Shown here piece by piece: positions 58,120-64,000 of a stretch of 64,000 nt of DNA. This DNA is from Dichetophora obliterata. Lineage: Eukaryota; Arthropoda; Insecta; Diptera; Sciomyzidae. Location: positions 185,087,496 through 185,151,495 of the forward strand of contig OY986436.1 in NCBI GenBank assembly GCA_963920525.1, in the 5' to 3' direction. The notes beneath the pieces are model-generated. The model searched no databases and had not been told where the DNA came from. It saw nothing but the letters and a program-made list of their open reading frames with translations. The number at the start of each line of letters is the position of its first letter. Positions within the stretch are counted from its first letter, which is position 1. The position numbers were made by a program, and so were the translations under genes.

Positions 58120-60289
58120 CGCCGGATTTGGTGAATTTTTAAAATTTTGGCGCAAGAAAATTAGTTTTAGTGCCTGGTGCATTTTTTGGTACTTTTTTTT
58201 CAGAGGCACCAAATGTTCCTTAGTTTGTAACCGTACACTTATGATAAGTACTATTTTTTGCTGTCTGAAAAGCATTTCACTTCTAATAGAAACCGATAAA
58301 TATTTAGATAAAGAAATAAATTTTTCGCTTCTTTCCAAAAATAAATGCAACCGTGTACCTTAAATCAATGATAGCATTTTGATCAGCTCTTGCGCTTTTC
58401 ATTTTCGGCTTTCAATATTTTTCGCCGCTAAAATATCCAATAAATTGCAAAATATTCGAAAAATGTAATGCTAATTATTTTTATGAATGAAAACTTATAA
58501 AAATGTTTTTTAACGTTTCTAATATCAAATTTTGCTAAGTTGTAATTATCATTTAAAATAAAGAATTTACATTTCTTATTGTATTATTCTTAAAAAGAAA
58601 ATGAAAAAGGTGAACTGCAAACAGAAATATCACAAGGTTAGGAATCCAAAAATGTCCTCAAAACGTCGATTCGTCCTTGCATTTGTAATGAAATGAAAGC
58701 CAGGCTCTTCTATTGTAAGTGTGTCGTAGTTGCGCTCTACCACAATTTGGTGCGGCATGCTGCCTCCCAAAAACTTGTAAACGCAATGAGTCCATTTAGC
58801 GACCAGAGGAACCAAAGATTACCAACACAGAGTTTTGAAGCAAAAACTTTGGTAGTTGATCCAAAACAGACTTCGAAAGGGCAGATGGCTTTATTTATTG
58901 CGATGTAGTTTTCAAAATGTTGACCATTTAACAGAAATTTTTAATAAACAGTTTACTGACAGAAAAACCAGTGGATTTTTAATGCACAGAACAAAATGTG
59001 CAAGCAATAGGTCTGTTTCCGTACTCAATCCAAGTCGTACTCGATTGAAGTTGCTTGAAAGCATTATTCTACAAATTTTTGAAGCTCAAGAGTGAAGAAT
59101 ATCATGCAAAATGTCACAATCTATTTTATTACAATTACTTGAAGTTAGTACGGAAACAAACCTAGTGGCTCCACATTTCATAAAAAAATATTAATTGACA
59201 TCGGTGATTCATATTTTCGTCTTATAACTAATGTGACCAGCTCTGGGCAAGCAAAAATCAGTATGTTTTCCATTAAAAAAATCAGTATGAAATCGCTCAA
59301 AATCAGTGTCAAATACACACTATTTCTTATTTAGTTTGGTTTTAATTTGATATGATATGAAAAGAAAACTTCGAGTGGGCCGAAGTAAAAATAACCCCAC
59401 CACCTTATTTTAAATAACATTATTCACCACTCTTTTTGTATATGGCACCCAACGATATTTTTCTTATATATAGGTTTAAGAAAAAAATGTAAAGTATTTT
59501 TTCGCTTTTTCGAATATAGTTGCATATATGTAAACATATCTTGGATACCTCTTATCCAATTTTATAAGTATGCCAATTAAATTAACCCTAATTAAATTTC
59601 TTACATGTTTGTTCACCAAAATTTTTTCATTTGGATGAGTAGTTTTTGCGCTATCAATAGAAAAATTTAGAAAAAATAATTTTTTCAAAAAATTTATTAT
59701 ATTTATTATAATACTATATTATATATATTTATAATATTTATTATGTGTAAAAATTGTCCCGTCTTTAAGGCGTTAAGGAGATTGATAAAAAAAGTATCCT
59801 AGTAACGCTAGTTAATATATAAAAGAGTAACTTATTTTTTTAAGTTTCGCTAAATTATCATTTTTTAAGTATATGCAGTTCAGGATTTAATTTAATTATT
59901 TCTTTTATTTTTTACGTTAAAACTTTTGAAAAATAATAAATCTGGTACATTTTTGAGGGAAAAAGCGTATTATTTCGCCTTTTTAGGGGATTTAAGAATT
60001 GAAAAGTTGACAGCACTGTTTAGCGGCGATATTTTACGCTATTAGAGCGTATGTTACGCTTGATCTAAAATAAAACGTCATATGATTTCGAAGAGTTTAT
60101 TCGAACAAGTTTCAAATTATATAAAACTTAAACAGTAGATTGGTCACAGCTTAATTACTCAAGCCTACTGAAGTTGGAAAGAGTAGCGCCTTCTGCTGTG
60201 GGATTGACTCCATACAGAGTTGTTGTTGTTGTTGTTGTTGTTGTTGCCTTGTTCAAAACTTACTTGAGAGACTTCACGCATTTTTAGTC
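58120..60289. other. Spacer with unassigned frames
   Basis: Frames at 58630-58815 (-) and 58856-59095 (+) have less A+T-biased composition than their surroundings, but I cannot match either to a family. 59355-59410 repeats the start of the element at 12594 (AAACTTCGAGTGGGCCGAAG). (GTT)n runs at 60214-60246. Confidence 0.4.
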
Positions 60290-60410
60290 AAGGTTCATTT
60301 GTAAGATATGGCACTTGAGAGAAATGCCTTCTTTTCCCGCCTTTGCTTGAACTGTCACTGTGCTTTTCCTTGTTCTATGCCATGATTCAATTATTATAAG
60401 GTTATTCGTA
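60290..60410. repeat. MITE end of the AAGGCTCATTTATAAGG family
   Basis: AAGGTTCATTTGTAAG followed by TATGGCACTTGAGAGAAATG matches the 57736 end. The partner end near 60390-60410 is weak. Confidence 0.55.
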
Positions 60411-60907
60411 TTTTTTGACGTATGCTTATTTTTTATAAGCAAACATATTTTGACAATCTGTTAACAGTGTTTTGTGCTGTTGGAAAAAAAAGGTATGTTT
60501 CAGTGTTTTGTTGTGTAGTTTTCTAGTGTAGTAGTTTTTCAATGATTTCTTGCCAAGTTAATAAGAAAAAGAAACTATGTAGATGTTGCGCCGTAAGTGC
60601 ATGCTATGTTGTAAGTATATTCTAGGAATTTAGAAAGCTCCTTTGCAAATTTTAAATAAAAAGTTATTTTTGCCATTGCTCAAAACCTAATTAGTGAATT
60701 TTATTTATTGAAAGTGTAAAGTAGAGGAAAGTTAGTTAAGGCAAAAAACACATTACAAAGAAATACTAGTGGTATTCAATGAACGCCGTGTTGTTAATGT
60801 AAACAGCGTATGTTCGGTAAGTTTACAGCAGCGTAATTTGCAACAATAAAATTGTAAGGGATTAAACATACGCAGCTTGCGGCACAAAAAAGTGGTGTAT
60901 ATATAAG

Positions 60908-61066
60908 AGGGCAGTTCACGATCTTGTTGCATCTTTGCAAATGCAAAATAAACAGCTTTTACAAAAACAAAAAGTATTGAAAAGCTTTTGCAACATATAC
61001 TTTTTGTTTTTGTAAAAGCTGTTTATTTTGCATTTGCAACGATGCAACAAGATCGTGAACTGCCCT
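60908..61066. mobile_element. 159-bp near-perfect hairpin element
   Basis: AGGGCAGTTCACGATCTTGT (60908 on) and its complement ending at 61066 bound ~68-bp arms with only about two differences, around a 22-bp loop. It resembles the 10.75-kb hairpin in architecture and length but not in sequence. No flanking duplication seen. It could form a long RNA stem. Confidence 0.8.
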
Positions 61067-61508
61067 AATGTGAAAAACATTTTTAAAGCAAAAATAAGTA
61101 CACTCACAGGCTTTAAAAAGGGACACAAAAGAAGTACATAGAATAAATATAGAATTACAAAATAGAAGTACATCCACAGAAAATAATGAAGATATTAAAT
61201 GATGCATGAATAAATCCATTAAACAAACAGTTTAATTTATAAGAGATTCAAAATTAGATCCAGCTTACAATTCATTGCTTATTAAAGTAGTAGTCCACCA
61301 GTTTGACGAATTCAAAAAATCAATTTTTTTAAATTTTCGCAATAGAATATAAAAATTAAATATTAAAAATATACTCTAAAAGTCTTAGACCTAAATTGAA
61401 AATATTTTTAAAGTTACAGCCAAAAGAAGAAAAAGCGTCGTTACTGTAAAAATTTTAAACACGTTTTTTTCGAAACTACGTTTTCGAAACTTCGGGGAAG
61501 CACTAAGG

Positions 61509-61610
61509 GGTCGTCCATAAACTACGTTACCAATTTAGGGGGGGGGGAGGGGTTTTGAAATGCACTACGATAAGTAACGGTAGGGGGGGAGGTGTTTAGA
61601 TATTGTAACG
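61509..61610 (+). repeat. G-rich repeat block, copy 1
   Basis: GGGGTCGTCCATAAACTACG, CGTTACC, a G10 run, GGGGTTTTGAAATGCACTAC and AAGTAACGG. The GTCGTCCATAAACTACG phrase is widespread in insect repeats. Part of it recurs at 62407-62475. Confidence 0.7.
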
Positions 61611-61676
61611 TTACCAAAAATAAAAAAAATCGACGAAAAACCTCTAATTACACAATCATTTCAAAAATTTTTAACC

Positions 61677-62292
61677 TTACATGTTTATGTTTGATCGTCT
61701 AAATTGATGGTTAACTTTTGTTTCAACGATTTCTTCCACCGCCTTTTCCCTCGACACAGGAACCTTTTGGTATTCCTTCACCATCTCAGCACACGTCTGA
61801 AACATTTGGGTCTTTGCTTTTGCGACAGGCTTTGATGTTAAGGCCTGAATGTTCTTGATCAAAGGAGATACCGTATGACATGTACTGTCCTTCTCAGAAA
61901 GAAGAAATCAGTTCAAGGTCGTGTCCTACCTGCGGCTTATATTTCGTTTTTAAAACTTCTATGAATTGTCATAAGTTTGTTTTATATCGTTTACAATAAA
62001 TCGGAATAAAACATACTATATAAATAAATCAATTTTCAGAAAGCATTTACACAAAAACACAGAACTTGGTGCAGCTCGGGTGCAGCCTTTAAGGGTACTC
62101 TGTCAAAGACCAGGTGAATTTCTTTGCGTTAGAAATGAGGATTCGCCTGAATGGGTCGACATAGAATCCGATGAAAAATTCTATTTTGAAGAATCCTCAA
62201 CAAAGCTACCAGCTTCTTCTATCCCAATGATTGAGAGCATCGAATCTTGGATCGCAGATGGAATAGCTTTAACAGATGATATTTATTATTGA
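61677..62292. other. Two unassigned frames between G-rich repeats
   Basis: A 61-codon minus frame (61677-61862: KTQMFQTCAEMVKEYQKVPV) and a 70-codon plus frame (62080-62292: EWVDIESDEKFYFEESST) have protein-like composition. They lie between the two G-rich blocks, so they may be remnants of a gene carried by that repeat. I recognise neither. Confidence 0.35.
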
Positions 62293-62406
62293 TTTTTTTC
62301 CAATTGTTCCTTTAATGTATCTAGTCATACTAGACACTAATACTAGTGAAAATTGTCAGAGCTAGTCAAAATATATAATCATTCGAATGAATTAATTTCA
62401 TATGTC

Positions 62407-62475
62407 ACGTTACCTTATGGGGGGGAGGGGTTTTGAAAAGCACTACGAAAAGTAACGCAAGGGGAGGGGGGAAAA
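62407..62475 (+). repeat. G-rich repeat block, copy 2
   Basis: CACGTTACC, GGGGGGGAGGGGTTTTGAAA, GCACTACGAAAAGTAACG and AGGGGAGGGGGG repeat copy 1 in the same orientation. The guanine runs could form a G-quadruplex. Confidence 0.7.
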
Positions 62476-62701
62476 TTAACTTTTTAAAAACTCACTTAAA
62501 TTTTTTATTAAATCAAGCAAGTAGTACAGAACGTAGTAGAAAAAGCAGCAGTGAAATGTATCCTTGGGTATTTAGTACTGCGAAAAAGTATGATATTCCT
62601 GCAACTGATTACTTTGATTTCATTATAAAATTACTCTTTTGCTCTCCTCTTCAATTTTACGGGTGTATACCTTCAACCTTGTGAGTAAACGTCAAATGAA
62701 T

Positions 62702-63041
62702 GGACAACCCATGGTATAATTATTTGACAAGGTAGCCGTGACAGTTTTTTGGCGATTGGTAGTTGTCAAAAACAGCTAAAGAATGTTGTAGTCTGCTGCT
62801 TTTGACTAGCTATGTGCTCATTTTTAACTTATCTTTGATTCATTAAATTTATTCGCGAAGTTGATTGAAATGTTTTTAGTGTGTTGAGGTTGACTAGCTA
62901 TGCTTAAGTCGTCGCTTATTTTTTTTACTTTTCTTTGATTAATTGCATAAACAGCTAATTTTGACAACTACCCATCGCCGGTCGTGAGAAAAAAGCCAGT
63001 CTACGCTACTACCTTGTCAGTCATTGTGCCATGGGACAACC
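62702..63041. mobile_element. MITE with P-element-like ends and 8-bp duplication
   Basis: GGACAACC at 62702-62709 and 63034-63041 encloses 324 bp (62710-63033). Both ends begin CATGG and include GACAAGGTAG (left CATGGTATAATTATTTGACA; right, reversed, CATGGCACAATGACTGACAA). Similarity continues inward past GGTAGTTGTCAAAA. Drosophila P elements also begin CATG, contain AAGGTGG about 16 bases in, and make 8-bp duplications. There is no transposase. P-superfamily membership is an inference; hAT also makes 8-bp duplications. Confidence 0.75.
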
Positions 63042-64000
63042 TATAGTAATTGCATCATGTTATAAATGAGCCTTGTTTTTAGCGTTTTTTTATAAGCGAA
63101 GGCAATTTCATTTGTTATTTTAGAAGAGAGTTTTACAAGATCTCGAAAGAGATAATTATAGGTGAGAGGATTCACGCATTTCTAGCGTGAAATAATAATA
63201 ATTTTGCTGTATGGGACTTAACGACAATTAATACATGCAATCAGTTGCTAGCAATAATTGTAGTTAATTCTCGTGAATTTTTGTTAGAGTGTAGGTAAGA
63301 AACTATTACACACCTACATTGAGAAAAAACATTTTCTGCATAAAAATCCGCAGTCTACTAGTTATATACTACTAATTATTAATTAATTATTGCTATTACA
63401 ACTTAATAATTACTAATTAATTCTTACTCATTACTTATTACTTATGTGTTACTTTCTATTTATTTCTTATTACTTGTTACATATTACTTATTACTTTTTA
63501 CTTATTATTACCAACAATTTTTACACTTCATCTTAAAGCATATTTATACTTTTTATTGATTACCAACAACATTAAGTGTTCCATAAATATTTAACATTTA
63601 AGTCAAGATTTTATCACGCCTTCAGTTTTTTATTTTAATTTTTTTGGACGTTGACAGCATTTTTCTAATTTGCTTATCTTGTTTCATTGTTTCTTAGCCA
63701 GTTTATCTTTTTCTATTTTTTTCCATAAAGAAAGTAATTAAATTTTCAATAAGCAAACTGAATAGTGCACTAAAATCTAAATTTATGTGCCATAAAAAGT
63801 AAATTGAACTTTTATAACTTAATTTAATGGCGCTCTACCAGTAAGAAAAAAAAATTAAACGACAACAAGACTTTCATTTTTATAATTTTTAGTACGATTT
63901 CAGCAGTTGATTTGTTTCGAGTATGAGATGGTGTAGGAAGAAAAATATTTTGCCACACCCCCTTTTACAGCTCACGCATCAATAAAAATGCAGTACAAAT
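63042..64000. other. A+T-rich end of window with TTACTTAT runs
   Basis: 63053-63080 repeats a MITE end (complement of AAGGCTCATTTATAA). From about 63350 to 63540 imperfect TTACTTAT / TACTAATTA units form a low-complexity tract. No gene seen. Confidence 0.5.

Noticed and set aside
58630..59095. P-element or THAP-type transposase fragment
   Set aside because: Composition looks protein-like, but I could not match any motif of that family with confidence.

Overview
The window is non-coding genomic DNA from an insect, most likely a higher (brachyceran) fly. I find no convincing host protein-coding gene, rRNA, functional tRNA or CRISPR array in 64 kb. The sequence is strongly A+T-rich. It carries CAA/CAG low complexity, (TG)n and (GGAT)n microsatellites and a dense mix of dipteran-type mobile elements: DD41D mariners, piggyBac, hAT, P-like ends, non-LTR retrotransposons and tRNA-derived SINEs. 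I cannot name the species, and the fly assignment is an inference from this repeat content.

Layout. 1-6.2 kb: A+T-rich DNA with a truncated SINE. 6.2-7.8 kb: an anonymous repeat carrying a 919-bp internally deleted DD41D mariner; a second copy of the same repeat at 35.3-35.7 kb lacks the mariner and preserves the empty site. 8.6-10.7 kb: a complete piggyBac-like element between TTAA sites, with three coding lesions. 10.7-13.7 kb: a hairpin foldback, a MITE and a repeat element with five ~148-bp tandem units. 14.6-15.2 kb: a pseudogene of mitochondrial 3-ketoacyl-CoA thiolase. 16.1-17.0 kb: an 869-bp near-palindrome with Tc1-type ends. 20.2-22.9 kb: a hAT element with a perfect 8-bp target duplication, containing a LINE fragment and a second DD41D mariner fossil. 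24.5-26.0 kb: a decayed copy of an uncharacterised multi-copy insect protein family.

27.0-33.9 kb: mariner and LINE fossils, then a tandemly repeated ~1.3-kb unit interrupted by four insertions (short MITE, 5'-truncated LINE with an intact RNase H frame, FoldBack-like element, Harbinger-like MITE). 38.2-40.5 kb: a full-length SINE and a Helitron-like element with two 5' ends. 41.3-44.1 kb: an unidentified coding-like fragment and a ~2-kb inverted repeat. 44.9-46.7 kb: a LINE endonuclease/reverse transcriptase pseudogene. 47.6-49.0 kb: an inverted-repeat element that appears to carry an Arg/Gly/Asp-rich host gene fragment. 51.5-54.5 kb: a hAT transposase pseudogene with a SINE inserted in its 3' flank. 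54.7-63.1 kb: several MITE families, a second perfect hairpin, G-rich direct repeats and a MITE with P-element-like ends and an 8-bp duplication.

The elements do not form a pathway. Their value is as a stratified record: nested insertions with readable target duplications give relative ages (SINE younger than hAT; LINE and mariner fossils lie inside another hAT; FoldBack and Harbinger-like elements are younger than the tandem unit). The least familiar items are the gene-fragment-carrying element at 47.6-49.0 kb, the SINE family with exact boundaries, the two hairpin elements and the P-like MITE.
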